Positions 24,242-33,946 of a stretch of 64,000 bases of DNA are shown here, piece after piece. A program made the translations under genes and the position numbers. The notes beneath the pieces are model-generated. The model did not search any database. It was not told the DNA's origin and saw only the letters and a list, made by a program, of their open reading frames with translations. Origin of the DNA: Streptomyces sp. AC550_RSS872 (GTDB lineage Bacteria > Actinomycetota > Actinomycetes > Streptomycetales > Streptomycetaceae). The stretch's first letter is position 1; each line of letters begins with the position of its first letter. The stretch covers positions 1-64,000 of the forward strand of contig NZ_JAGMUL010000198.1 of assembly GCF_019049285.1 (NCBI RefSeq), read 5' to 3'.

Positions 24242-26437
24242 GTGGCCGGCGACAAGCAGGCGGAGACGACGGCGGTGCCCGCCGAGGCCCGCGAGAAGCA
24301 CGCGCAGCTGGCGGAGCAGGTCGAGGAGCACCGCTTCCGGTACTACGTGAAGGACGCGCCCGTCATCAGCGACGCGGACTTCGACAAGCTGCTGGAGGCG
24401 CTGGAGGCGCTGGAGGAGAAGCACCCGGAGCTGCGTACACCGGATTCGCCGACCCAGAAGGTCGCGGGGTCCTACGAGACGGAGTTCACGGCGGTCGAGC
24501 ACCGCCAGCGGATGCTGTCGCTCGACAACACCTTCAACGACGACGAACTCGCCGCCTGGGTCGACCGCATCGCCCGGGAGCTGGGCGAGCAGGAGTACCA
24601 CTTCCTGTGCGAGCTGAAGGTGGACGGCCTCGCCGTCAACCTCACCTACGAGAACGGCCGTCTCACCCGCGCGGCCACCCGTGGCGACGGCCGCACCGGT
24701 GAGGACATCACCCCGAACGTCCGCACCATCGCGGAGATCCCGGACCGTCTCCAGGGCGAGAAGGTCCCCGACCTGGTGGAGATCCGCGGCGAGGTCTACT
24801 TCCCGATGGAGAAGTTCCTCGAGCTCAACGAGCGCCTGGTCGCGGCGGGCGACAAGCCCTTCGCCAACCCCCGTAACGCCGCCGCCGGTTCGCTGCGCCA
24901 GAAGGACCCGCGCGTCACCGCCACCCGCCCGCTGCACATGGTCGTCCACGGCATCGGCGCCCTGGAGGGCTTCACGGGCATGACCCGTCTCTCCCAGGCC
25001 TACGACCTCCTCAAAACCTGGGGCCTGCCCACCTCGCGGCACAACCGCGTGGTCGACGACCTCGGCGGCGTACGGGAGTTCATCACTTACTACGGCGAGA
25101 ACCGCCACTCCGTGGAGCACGAGATCGACGGAGTCGTCGTCAAGCTCGACGAGATCCGCCTCCAGGGCCGCCTCGGCTCCACCGCGCGCGCCCCACGCTG
25201 GGCGATCGCCTACAAGTACGCGCCGGAGGAGGTCAACACCAGGCTCGTCGACATCAAGGTCGGCGTCGGCCGCACCGGCCGGGTCACACCGTACGCCCAG
25301 GTCGAGCCGGTCACGGTCGCGGGCAGTGAGGTCGAGTTCGCGACCCTGCACAACCAGGAGGTCGTCAAGGCCAAGGGCGTGCTCATCGGCGACACCGTGG
25401 TCATCCGCAAGGCCGGCGACGTCATCCCGGAGATCCTCGGCCCGGTCGTCGACCTGCGCGACGGCAGCGAGCGGGAGTTCGTGATGCCGAGTGAGTGCCC
25501 CGAGTGCGGTACGGCGCTCAGGCCCATGAAGGAGGGCGACATCGACCTCCGCTGCCCCAACGCCCGTACCTGCCCTGCCCAGTTGCGCGAACGCGTCTCC
25601 TATCTCGCGGGCCGTGAGTGCCTGGACATCGAGCACTTCGGTGGGGTGGCCGCCGCGGCGCTCACCCGTCCGCTGGAGCCGGCCGACCCGCCGCTGGTCG
25701 ACGAGGGCGACCTGTTCGACCTGACGGTGGAGAAGCTGCTACCCATCAAGGCCTATGTCCTCGACCAGGACAGCGGTCTGCCCAAGCGCGACCCCAAGAC
25801 GGGCGAGGAGAAGGTCGTCACGGTCTTCGCCAACCAGAAGGGTGAGCCGAAGAAGAACACCCTCGCGCTGCTGGAGCACATCGAAGCGGCCAAGCAGCGC
25901 CCGCTCGCCCGGTTCCTCAACGGGCTGTCCATCCGCCATGTCGGGCCGGTGGCGGCGCAGGCCCTCGCGCGCGAGTTCCGCTCGGTCGACCGCATCGAAC
26001 AGGCCACTGAGGAGGAGCTGGCGGCGACCGACGGTGTCGGGCCCATCATCGCCGCCGCGCTCAAGGAGTGGTTCGCCGAGGACTGGCACCGCGAGATCGT
26101 CCGTAAGTGGAAGGCCGCCGGGGTCCCGCTGGAGGAGCAGTCGACCGGCGAGGACGAGGGGCCACGTCCGCTGGAAGGGCTTACCGTCGTCGTCACCGGC
26201 ACGCTGGAGCAGTTCACCCGCGACGGCGCCAAGGAGGCGTTGCAGAGTCGCGGAGCGAAAGTGACCGGTTCCGTTTCGAAGAAGACATCTTTCGTGGTGG
26301 TGGGTGACAGTCCGGGGTCCAAGTACGACAAGGCCATGCAGCTCAAGGTGCCTGTTCTGAACGAGGACGGCTTCACCGTTCTCCTGGAACAGGGACCGGA
26401 CGCGGCGGCCGAAGTTGCTCTCCCCACGGGGGAGTAG
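24242..26437 (+). CDS. ligA: NAD-dependent DNA ligase
   Basis: 731 residues. Essential nick-sealing enzyme using NAD. Domains in order: Ia (about 15-85, YYVKDAPVISDADFD), adenylation with Lys126 in CELKVDGLAVN, OB fold (GVGRTGRVTPYAQVEPV), zinc finger about 418-443 (CPECG, CPNARTCPAQL), helix-hairpin-helix region, and BRCT about 640-720 (GLTVVVTGTLEQFTRDGAK). GTG start 15 bp after the metE-like gene. Normal length with a few extra residues inside the HhH region. Confidence 0.98.
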   Translation: MAGDKQAETTAVPAEAREKHAQLAEQVEEHRFRYYVKDAPVISDADFDKLLEALEALEEKHPELRTPDSPTQKVAGSYETEFTAVEHRQRMLSLDNTFNDDELAAWVDRIARELGEQEYHFLCELKVDGLAVNLTYENGRLTRAATRGDGRTGEDITPNVRTIAEIPDRLQGEKVPDLVEIRGEVYFPMEKFLELNERLVAAGDKPFANPRNAAAGSLRQKDPRVTATRPLHMVVHGIGALEGFTGMTRLSQAYDLLKTWGLPTSRHNRVVDDLGGVREFITYYGENRHSVEHEIDGVVVKLDEIRLQGRLGSTARAPRWAIAYKYAPEEVNTRLVDIKVGVGRTGRVTPYAQVEPVTVAGSEVEFATLHNQEVVKAKGVLIGDTVVIRKAGDVIPEILGPVVDLRDGSEREFVMPSECPECGTALRPMKEGDIDLRCPNARTCPAQLRERVSYLAGRECLDIEHFGGVAAAALTRPLEPADPPLVDEGDLFDLTVEKLLPIKAYVLDQDSGLPKRDPKTGEEKVVTVFANQKGEPKKNTLALLEHIEAAKQRPLARFLNGLSIRHVGPVAAQALAREFRSVDRIEQATEEELAATDGVGPIIAAALKEWFAEDWHREIVRKWKAAGVPLEEQSTGEDEGPRPLEGLTVVVTGTLEQFTRDGAKEALQSRGAKVTGSVSKKTSFVVVGDSPGSKYDKAMQLKVPVLNEDGFTVLLEQGPDAAAEVALPTGE

Positions 26438-26708
26438 CGGTTGAAGGCCCCCCGATCGGCGCATACCAGATGCATACGGGTGCCTGGGGCGCATTCGGGC
26501 AACCGTCGACGACCGCTGCCCGTGGAAGCCTTCTGCGGCCTACTGTTGAGGTGTGCGCCTGCCGTGCCCAGCTGCGGTTGGGGCATCCCCTTGCTCTTCA
26601 CGAGCCTTGAAGGACGGGGGAAGGGTTTTCCAACGCGGTGCCGTTGAAGGTTGTTGTCGGGCATCGGGCCGCGTGGCGTGGGCACCGCCGGCTGTGAGAG
26701 GGACGGGA
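26438..26708 (+). promoter_or_regulatory. Leader region of rmdB
   Basis: A 271-bp gap between ligA and rmdB. It holds no credible gene. A possible promoter is TTCTGC...CTACTGTTGAGG around 26529-26556, and GAGAGGGACGGGA just before 26709 supplies the ribosome-binding site. No BldD-type palindrome was recognised here. Confidence 0.4.
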
Positions 26709-28943
26709 ATGGAACCGACCGAGAGCGCCGCCCCCGACTCACGGCTGCGCCGGATGGCCGGCGCGTGGCGGGGATGGGCGGCGCGAAGCGCGGAGCGTTC
26801 GCGCATGGAAAGAGACGCCACGAGCGGCACCGGGCAGCGCACCGCGGCGGACGGCCACGCCTCCGTGCGGCTCGACGCCGAACGCACCGCCGGGCTGCCC
26901 GACTCCGACCACGGCGGGCACCTGTCCTGGCCCGCGCTGCCCGCGGCCGTCGTCGCGGCGGCCGGGTTCGTCCTCGGCGCCGGGTTCTACCGGGCGTTCA
27001 CCGGCGACCACGCCCTCTTCCCGTCCGGCACCGTCGGCTGGTCCCTGGCCGTGCTGACCGGCATCATCGTCGGCCACCTGGTCGCACTCGGCCGCGCCCG
27101 CTGGTGGGGCGGCACCGGCTCCGGCGCCGCCCTCACCCTCGCCGTGCTGATGCTGTACGGCTGGGTCCCCGCCGGCATGGTCAGCCTCACCGTGGTGGTG
27201 CTGGTCGGCATCGCCCGCCGGGGCCGCTGGCGGCAGGGCGTGCTGCACGGCGCGGTGGACATCCTCGGCATCGCCGCCGGCGCCCTGGTGCTGGCCGCCT
27301 TCGGCCGCGTGCCGACCGTCGAGACCCCCTGGGACCCGGACACCTGGACGCTCTACACCGCACCCGGCGTGGTGCTCGTCGCCGCCGCCTATCTCGCGGT
27401 CACCCGGGTTCTGCTCTGGTATCTGAACGCCCCGCGCGGCGGCCTGCCCACCGTCGCCCGCACCGCCCTGGTCCGACAGGGCCTGGTCGCGGTCGCGCTG
27501 CTCGGCATCGCGCCGCTGGTGTGTGTGGTCGCCCTCGCCAAGCCCCTGCTGCTGCCGCTGTTCGCCATCCCGCTCATCGCCCTCGACTCCACCCTGTGGA
27601 TCGCTCGGGCGCGCGCGGAGGAGCAGCTGCGCGACCCGCTGACCGGGCTGCCCAACCGGCAGTGGCTGCTGGAACGGATCTGGACCGCGCTCGACGACGC
27701 CGAGCGCATCGGCGCCCGGTCCGCCCTGATGCTGATCGACCTCGACCGTTTCCGATCGGTCAACGACACGCTCGGTCATCTCGCCGGAGACCGGTTGCTG
27801 TTGCAGATAGCAGACCGGCTGCGCCTCGCCCTGCCGCGCGGAGCGGAGGCCGCACGGCTCGGCGGCGACGAGTTCGCCGTCTTACTGCCGGTCGCCGACT
27901 CCACGACGTCCGCGACCCGGGTGGCCCGCAGTCTGGTCGCCGCCCTCAGCTCCCCGCTCGACCTCGACGGCCTCACCCTGGTGCTGGAAGCCAGTGCCGG
28001 CGTCGCGGTCTTCCCCGACCACGCCCTTGACGCGGAGGGGTTGCTGCGGCGCGCGGACGTGGCGATGTACCAGGCGAAGCGGGACCGTACGGGCGTAGAG
28101 GTCTACGAGTCGAAGCGGGACTCGAACACCCCGGACCGGCTGGGCCTGCTGGGGGATCTGCGCCGCGCCCTGGACGCGCACGAGGTCGAGCTGCACTACC
28201 AGCCGAAGGTCCGCTTCGACGGTCAGGTCGCCGGCCTGGAGGCCCTGGTGCGCTGGGTGCATCCGGAGCGCGGGAAGGTGCCGCCGGACGAGTTCATAGC
28301 GATCGCCGAGACGTCGGGGCTGATGCCGCATCTCACGGAGTACGTGCTGGAGACGGCGCTCGGGCAGGTGGCGCGGTGGCGTGCCCAGGGCCTGTACGTG
28401 CCGGTCGCGGTCAACGTCTCTCCCCGCGACGTCCACACCCCCGGATTCGCCGGCTCCGTCGCAGCGCGGCTCGCCCGGCACGGCGTCCCGGCGGGAGCGC
28501 TCCAACTGGAGATAACGGAACACGTCCTGCTGGAGGACCCGCAGCGCGCCGCCGACACCCTCGCCGGGCTGACCGGGCACGGCGTGAAGATGTCCCTGGA
28601 CGACTTCGGCACCGGCTACTCCTCCCTCGTGCACCTCAGACGCCTGCCCGTGAGCGAGCTGAAGATCGACCGCTCGTTCGTGGCGCGGCTCGCGGTGGAC
28701 AACGAGGACGCGGAGATCGTGCGCTGCACCGTCGACCTGGCGCACTCCCTGGGCCTGCTCGTGGTCGCCGAGGGCGTCGAGGACGACGAGACCTGGGAAC
28801 GCCTGCGGGACCTGCGCTGTGACGCCGTACAGGGGTGGCTGGTCGCGGCGGCGATGCCGCCGGAGGAGACCACGGCGTGGCTGCTGGCCCGCGGCTCCCG
28901 GGGTTGGCAGCGGCCCCGCGCCGCACTGCCCGCCGCCGAGTGA
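26709..28943 (+). CDS. rmdB: Membrane GGDEF-EAL protein, c-di-GMP phosphodiesterase RmdB-like
   Basis: 744 residues. A hydrophobic N-terminal half with about seven membrane helices (75-300) is followed by GGDEF (motif RLGGDEF, 385-389) and EAL (511-513 in GLEALVRW) domains. The EAL is intact: EITE, DDFGTGYSSL, KIDRSF and EGVED are all present, so c-di-GMP hydrolysis is expected; no RxxD inhibitory site precedes GGDEF. Position after ligA matches S. coelicolor RmdB as I recall it. Leu392, directly after GGDEF, is encoded by TTA (27882-27884), so translation should depend on the bldA tRNA. The ATG at 26709 follows GAGAGGGACGGGA. Confidence 0.92.
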   Translation: MEPTESAAPDSRLRRMAGAWRGWAARSAERSRMERDATSGTGQRTAADGHASVRLDAERTAGLPDSDHGGHLSWPALPAAVVAAAGFVLGAGFYRAFTGDHALFPSGTVGWSLAVLTGIIVGHLVALGRARWWGGTGSGAALTLAVLMLYGWVPAGMVSLTVVVLVGIARRGRWRQGVLHGAVDILGIAAGALVLAAFGRVPTVETPWDPDTWTLYTAPGVVLVAAAYLAVTRVLLWYLNAPRGGLPTVARTALVRQGLVAVALLGIAPLVCVVALAKPLLLPLFAIPLIALDSTLWIARARAEEQLRDPLTGLPNRQWLLERIWTALDDAERIGARSALMLIDLDRFRSVNDTLGHLAGDRLLLQIADRLRLALPRGAEAARLGGDEFAVLLPVADSTTSATRVARSLVAALSSPLDLDGLTLVLEASAGVAVFPDHALDAEGLLRRADVAMYQAKRDRTGVEVYESKRDSNTPDRLGLLGDLRRALDAHEVELHYQPKVRFDGQVAGLEALVRWVHPERGKVPPDEFIAIAETSGLMPHLTEYVLETALGQVARWRAQGLYVPVAVNVSPRDVHTPGFAGSVAARLARHGVPAGALQLEITEHVLLEDPQRAADTLAGLTGHGVKMSLDDFGTGYSSLVHLRRLPVSELKIDRSFVARLAVDNEDAEIVRCTVDLAHSLGLLVVAEGVEDDETWERLRDLRCDAVQGWLVAAAMPPEETTAWLLARGSRGWQRPRAALPAAE

Positions 28944-28973
28944 CTTCCGTCGACGGCCGACGCCTCGCCCCCG

Positions 28974-29555
28974 CTACACCCCCGCCGTGAAGTGCCGCGT
29001 CAGCAGCTCCAGTCGCCGCTGATGCGCCCCCTCCGGTAGCCGGCCGCTGCGCGTCAGGGTCACCAGGCCGTGCAGGGCGGCCCAGTACGTCTCCGTGAGC
29101 AGACCGGGATCGTCGCCCTCGGCGGCGATCGGCCCGACCGCCGCCAGCAGCTCGCCGAAGGCCTCCTGGAGGGCCGCCGGGGCCTCGGGCGTGGCGAACG
29201 GCAGATCCACCCGATGGGTGAACATCGCGTCGTACAGGGCCGGTCGGCGCCGTGCGAACGCCGTGTACGCCTCGCCCACCGCCGCCAGCGCCCCGCGCCT
29301 GCCCTTCGCCGCCGTCCGGGCCGTACGCAACTCGGCGGCCATCTCGGCGCAGCCCTGCACCGCGACCGCCGCCATGATCGCGTCCTTGCCCTTGAAGTGG
29401 CTGTAGAGGACGGGCTGGCTGTACTCGATCTCGGCCGCCAGCCGACGCGTGGTGACCGCCTCCCAGCCCTCGGCCTCCGCCAGCTCCCGCGCGGCCGTGA
29501 CGATCAGCCGCTCGCGTTCCGCTCGTTCGCGCTCCCGGCGCGTCTGGATCGACAT
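28974..29555 (-). CDS. TetR-family regulator with WHG-type C-terminus
   Basis: 193 residues from MSIQTRRERERAERE. HTH region LIVTAARELAEAEGWEAVTTRR, then the recognition helix in EYSQPVLYSHFKGKDAI. C-terminal ligand domain includes FATPEAPAALQEAF. It is divergent from a DUF4267 membrane protein across an 87-bp space carrying two CTAGC...GCTAG palindromes, so it most likely represses itself and that gene. Ligand unknown. Start at 29555 avoids reading into the operator. Confidence 0.92.
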   Translation of the reverse strand: MSIQTRRERERAERERLIVTAARELAEAEGWEAVTTRRLAAEIEYSQPVLYSHFKGKDAIMAAVAVQGCAEMAAELRTARTAAKGRRGALAAVGEAYTAFARRRPALYDAMFTHRVDLPFATPEAPAALQEAFGELLAAVGPIAAEGDDPGLLTETYWAALHGLVTLTRSGRLPEGAHQRRLELLTRHFTAGV

Positions 29556-29565
29556 ACCAGGAATT

Positions 29566-29628
29566 CTAGCAGTGCTAGCCATCCTGTCGCCGCTCTGCTA
29601 GCTTCGCTCCTGTCCCTAGCGTTGCTAG
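29566..29628. promoter_or_regulatory. Paired TetR operators CTAGC-N3-GCTAG
   Basis: CTAGCAGTGCTAG (29566-29578) and CTAGCGTTGCTAG (29616-29628) are near-identical palindromes 50 bp apart, centre to centre, with a lone half site TGCTAGC at 29596-29602 between them. They lie between divergent TetR and DUF4267 genes; the second abuts the GAGGAG ribosome-binding site of the latter. Confidence 0.85.
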
Positions 29629-29642
29629 CGAGGAGTGAAGAC

Positions 29643-30014
29643 ATGACCGTGACCGCGTACACCCTGGCCGTCGTGCTCGATCTGTTCTGTGTGTTCCTCG
29701 GGTACCGGTTCCTGTTCCAGCCCGCCTCGGCCGCCACCGGCTACGGCGTCCCGGCCCGGCCGGACGGCGACGCCGGCGCCTACCTCTCGATCAAGGGCCT
29801 GCGCGACGGCACCTTCGGCCTGCTGGGCCTGGCGCTGCTGTTCTTCGTCGGCGCCCGCGCCGAGGCCTGGTTCATGCTCGCCGTGGCGATCGTGCCGCTC
29901 TTCGACACGCTGATAGTGCTGCGGCACGGCGGTACGAAGGCCGTCGCCTTCGGCATTCACTTCGCCACGGCGATCGTCGTACTCATCAGCGCCGTCCTGC
30001 TGTTCCTCGTCTGA
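29643..30014 (+). CDS. DUF4267 small membrane protein
   Basis: 123 residues with four predicted helices (about 5-22, 50-68, 73-92, 100-121). The pattern GYRFLFQPASAATGYGVPA and IKGLRDGTFGLLGLALL identifies DUF4267. Function unknown; such proteins are often targets of a divergent TetR regulator, as seems to be the case here. GAGGAG lies 8 bp before the ATG at 29643. Confidence 0.88.
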   Translation: MTVTAYTLAVVLDLFCVFLGYRFLFQPASAATGYGVPARPDGDAGAYLSIKGLRDGTFGLLGLALLFFVGARAEAWFMLAVAIVPLFDTLIVLRHGGTKAVAFGIHFATAIVVLISAVLLFLV

Positions 30015-30100
30015 GACCGAGTCCGGACGGGCGCCGCCGGTGACCGCGAACGGGGCCCGGCGAAACCGTTTAACGGGCACGGTCCCCCGCCCCATAGGAT

Positions 30101-30278
30101 TGGGGCCAGTCGTCCCATTCCCGTCTGTCGCGCGACGCCTGGCACGCACGCTCGCCGCGTTGCCGAATCGTCCACGTGGCTCCGCCACGAGGACGCTCCG
30201 GCGCTTTGCGATCGCACGCACCAGACACCGCGCGACCCGCCCTACGGGCGGACGACGGGAATGGGACGACTAGCCCCA
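30101..30278. repeat. MITE-like element or structured leader upstream of gatC
   Basis: A 25-bp terminal inverted repeat with one mismatch (30101-30125 and 30254-30278; core GTCGTCCCATTCCCGTC) bounds a 178-bp segment. In its middle is a hairpin CGTCCACGTGGC-TCC-GCCACGAGGACG (30168-30194), and near the right end GCCCTACGGGC. No coding potential; open frames through it are shadows. It occupies the 302-bp gap before gatC, so it could be a non-autonomous mobile element or a leader RNA. I recall similar sequences elsewhere in Streptomyces, without having searched. Confidence 0.7.
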
Positions 30279-30316
30279 GCCCCAAACCACACACACTCAC
30301 CCCAGAGGATCGCTGC

Positions 30317-30613
30317 ATGCCTGGCATCACGCGCGAGGAGGTCGCCCACCTCGCCCGGCTGGCGCGTCTGGAGCTGAAGCCCGAAGAGCTCGAGCACTTC
30401 GCGGGACAGCTGGACGACATCATCGGCGCGGTCGCACGCGTCAGTGAGGTCGCCGACCAAGACGTACCGCCGACCTCGCACCCGCTCCCGCTGACGAACG
30501 TCATGCGCAAGGACGAGGTCCGTCCCTCGCTCACCCCCGAGCAGGCGCTCTCCGGCGCCCCGGCCCAGGAGCAGCAGCGTTTCAAGGTGCCGCAGATCCT
30601 GGGGGAGGACTAA
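30317..30613 (+). CDS. gatC: Asp/Glu-tRNA(Asn/Gln) amidotransferase subunit C
   Basis: 98 residues, starting MPGITREEVAHLARLARLEL, and including FAGQLDDIIGAVARV and PLTNVMRKDEV, as expected for GatC, the chaperone subunit that holds GatA and GatB. Normal length. The upstream in-frame extension is the repeat element and is rejected. Five bases separate it from gatA. Needed because Streptomyces makes Gln-tRNA by transamidation. Confidence 0.96.
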   Translation: MPGITREEVAHLARLARLELKPEELEHFAGQLDDIIGAVARVSEVADQDVPPTSHPLPLTNVMRKDEVRPSLTPEQALSGAPAQEQQRFKVPQILGED

Positions 30614-30618
30614 CCGCC

Positions 30619-32111
<1,493 letters not shown>

Positions 32112-32115
<4 letters not shown>

Positions 32116-32354
32116 GTAAGGCAATGTCCAAGGCCAAGGGCTTCAAGAACTCCAAGTCCGGTCTGTACCTGTCCATGGCCACCACCGCGTTCGGTGCGGT
32201 CAACGTCGTCAAGCAGGCCAAGAAGGCCCGCGTGGAGAGCGACACGCTCCGTCTGATCGACGCCGCCGTGTCCGCCACCGCGATCGTCACCGGACTCGCC
32301 ATCCTCTACCGCGAGCTGAAGCGGCTGGGCGACGACGACGTCCTGCTGGGCTGA
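32112..32354 (+). CDS. 80-residue conserved small protein between gatA and gatB
   Basis: GTG start overlaps the gatA stop. The protein starts MSKAMSKAKGFKNSKSG, is lysine-rich at the N-terminus, then has a moderately hydrophobic stretch (LYLSMATTAFGAVNVV) and another (IDAAVSATAIVTGLAILY), ending in a charged LKRLGDDDVLLG. It may be a small membrane-associated protein. I recall a gene of this size at this place in other streptomycetes. No function is assigned; tight coupling suggests co-expression with the amidotransferase. Confidence 0.8.
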
Positions 32355-32369
32355 GAGGGAAGTTTCACC

Positions 32370-33884
32370 GTGACCACCACGACCGACCTGGTGTCGTACG
32401 AGGACGCACTCGCGTCGTACGACCCCGTCATGGGCCTTGAGGTCCATGTCGAACTCGGCACCAAGACCAAGATGTTCTGCGGTTGCTCGACCGAACTCGG
32501 TCAGGACGCCAACACGCAGACCTGCCCCGTCTGCCTCGGCCTGCCCGGCGCGCTCCCGGTCGTCAACGCGACCGGCGTCGAGTCCGCGATCAAGATCGGT
32601 CTCGCGCTGAACTGCGAGATCGCCGAGTGGTGCCGTTTCGCCCGGAAGAACTACTTCTATCCGGACATGCCGAAGAACTTCCAGACCTCCCAGTACGACG
32701 AGCCGATCGCCTTCAACGGCTATCTCGACGTACAGCTGGAGGACGGCGAGACCTTCCGCGTGGAGATCGAGCGTGCGCATATGGAGGAGGACACCGGCAA
32801 GTCGACCCACGTCGGCGGCGCGACGGGCCGTATCCACGGCGCCTCGCACTCGCTGCTGGACTACAACCGCGCCGGCATCCCGCTCATCGAGATCGTCACC
32901 AAGCCGATCGAGGGCGCGGGCGAGCGGGCTCCCGAGGTGGCGAAGGCGTACGTCCGTGAGCTGCGCGAGCTCATCAAGGCGCTCGGTGTGTCGGAAGCCC
33001 GCATGGAGATGGGGCAGATGCGCTGCGACGTGAACCTGTCGCTGCGCCCGAACGGCACCGAGAAGTTCGGTACCCGCTCGGAGACGAAGAACGTCAACTC
33101 GCTGCGGTCCGTGGAGCGCGCGGCCCGCTTCGAGATCCAGCGTCACGCGGCCGTGCTGTCGTCCGGCGGGACGATCATCCAGGAGACCCGGCACTTCCAC
33201 GAGGACACCGGGTCGACGACCTCGGGACGTGTGAAGGAAGAGGCCGAGGACTACCGGTACTTCCCCGAGCCGGACCTGGTGCCGGTGGCCCCCTCGCGCG
33301 AGTGGGTCGAGGAGATCCGGGCGGCCCTGCCCGAGCTGCCGCTGGCCCGTCGTACCCGGCTCCTCGCGGAGTGGGGCATCTCGGCCACCGACATGCAGGC
33401 GATCCTCAACGCCGGTGCGCTGGACCCGATCGTCGCCACGATCGACGCCGGTGCCGACGCCGCGTCCGCGCGTAAGTGGTGGATGGGCGAACTGGCGCGC
33501 AGCGCCAACGAGTCGGGCAAGGCGCTGGACGAGCTGGCCATCACGCCGGAGCAGGTCGCCAGGGTCACGGCCCTGGTCAACGAGGGCTCCCTGAACGACA
33601 AGCTGGCCCGCCAGGTCATCGAGGGCGTCCTCGCGGGCGAAGGCACCCCGGACGAGGTCGTCGACAAGCGCGGTCTGAAGGTCGTCTCCGACGAGGGCGC
33701 CCTGGGTGCCGCCGTCGACGAGGCCATCGCCGGCAACCCGGGCATCGCCGACAAGATCCGCTCCGGCAAGGTCGCCGCGGCCGGCGCCCTGGTCGGCGCG
33801 GTCATGAAGGCGACTCGCGGTCAGGCGGACGCGGCGCGCGTCAAGGAGCTGATCCTGGAGAAGCTGGGTGTGAGTGAGGGCTGA
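32370..33884 (+). CDS. gatB: Asp/Glu-tRNA(Asn/Gln) amidotransferase subunit B
   Basis: 504 residues. Kinase-like subunit that activates misacylated tRNA. Landmarks: GLEVHVELGTKTKMFC, the metal cluster CGCSTELG plus CPVCLGLPGALP, KNYFYPDMPKNFQTSQYDEP (in pieces, FYPDMPKNFQ), DYNRAGIPLIEIV, and the C-terminal YqeY-like tail GALVGAVMKATRGQADAARV. GTG start with GAGAGGGAAG upstream. Last gene of gatC-gatA-x-gatB, followed by a strong bidirectional terminator. Confidence 0.98.
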   Translation: MTTTTDLVSYEDALASYDPVMGLEVHVELGTKTKMFCGCSTELGQDANTQTCPVCLGLPGALPVVNATGVESAIKIGLALNCEIAEWCRFARKNYFYPDMPKNFQTSQYDEPIAFNGYLDVQLEDGETFRVEIERAHMEEDTGKSTHVGGATGRIHGASHSLLDYNRAGIPLIEIVTKPIEGAGERAPEVAKAYVRELRELIKALGVSEARMEMGQMRCDVNLSLRPNGTEKFGTRSETKNVNSLRSVERAARFEIQRHAAVLSSGGTIIQETRHFHEDTGSTTSGRVKEEAEDYRYFPEPDLVPVAPSREWVEEIRAALPELPLARRTRLLAEWGISATDMQAILNAGALDPIVATIDAGADAASARKWWMGELARSANESGKALDELAITPEQVARVTALVNEGSLNDKLARQVIEGVLAGEGTPDEVVDKRGLKVVSDEGALGAAVDEAIAGNPGIADKIRSGKVAAAGALVGAVMKATRGQADAARVKELILEKLGVSEG

Positions 33885-33896
33885 GCCCAGTTCCCA

Positions 33897-33945
33897 CACA
33901 GCCGCTGGGGTGATGCACCGGACCTGGTGCATCACCCCAGCTGTG
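33897..33945. terminator. Bidirectional terminator between gatB and a methyltransferase gene
   Basis: Perfect 15-bp stem CTGGGGTGATGCACC (33905-33919)/GGTGCATCACCCCAG (33926-33940), loop GGACCT, extended by CACAG/CTGTG outside a 3-base bulge. It exactly fills the 62-bp gap between the two convergent stop codons. Confidence 0.92.
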
Positions 33946-33946
33946 C

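Noticed and set aside
30015..30316. T-box leader for gatCAB
   Set aside because: No T-box sequence, specifier loop or antiterminator was found; the region is explained by a terminal-inverted-repeat element.
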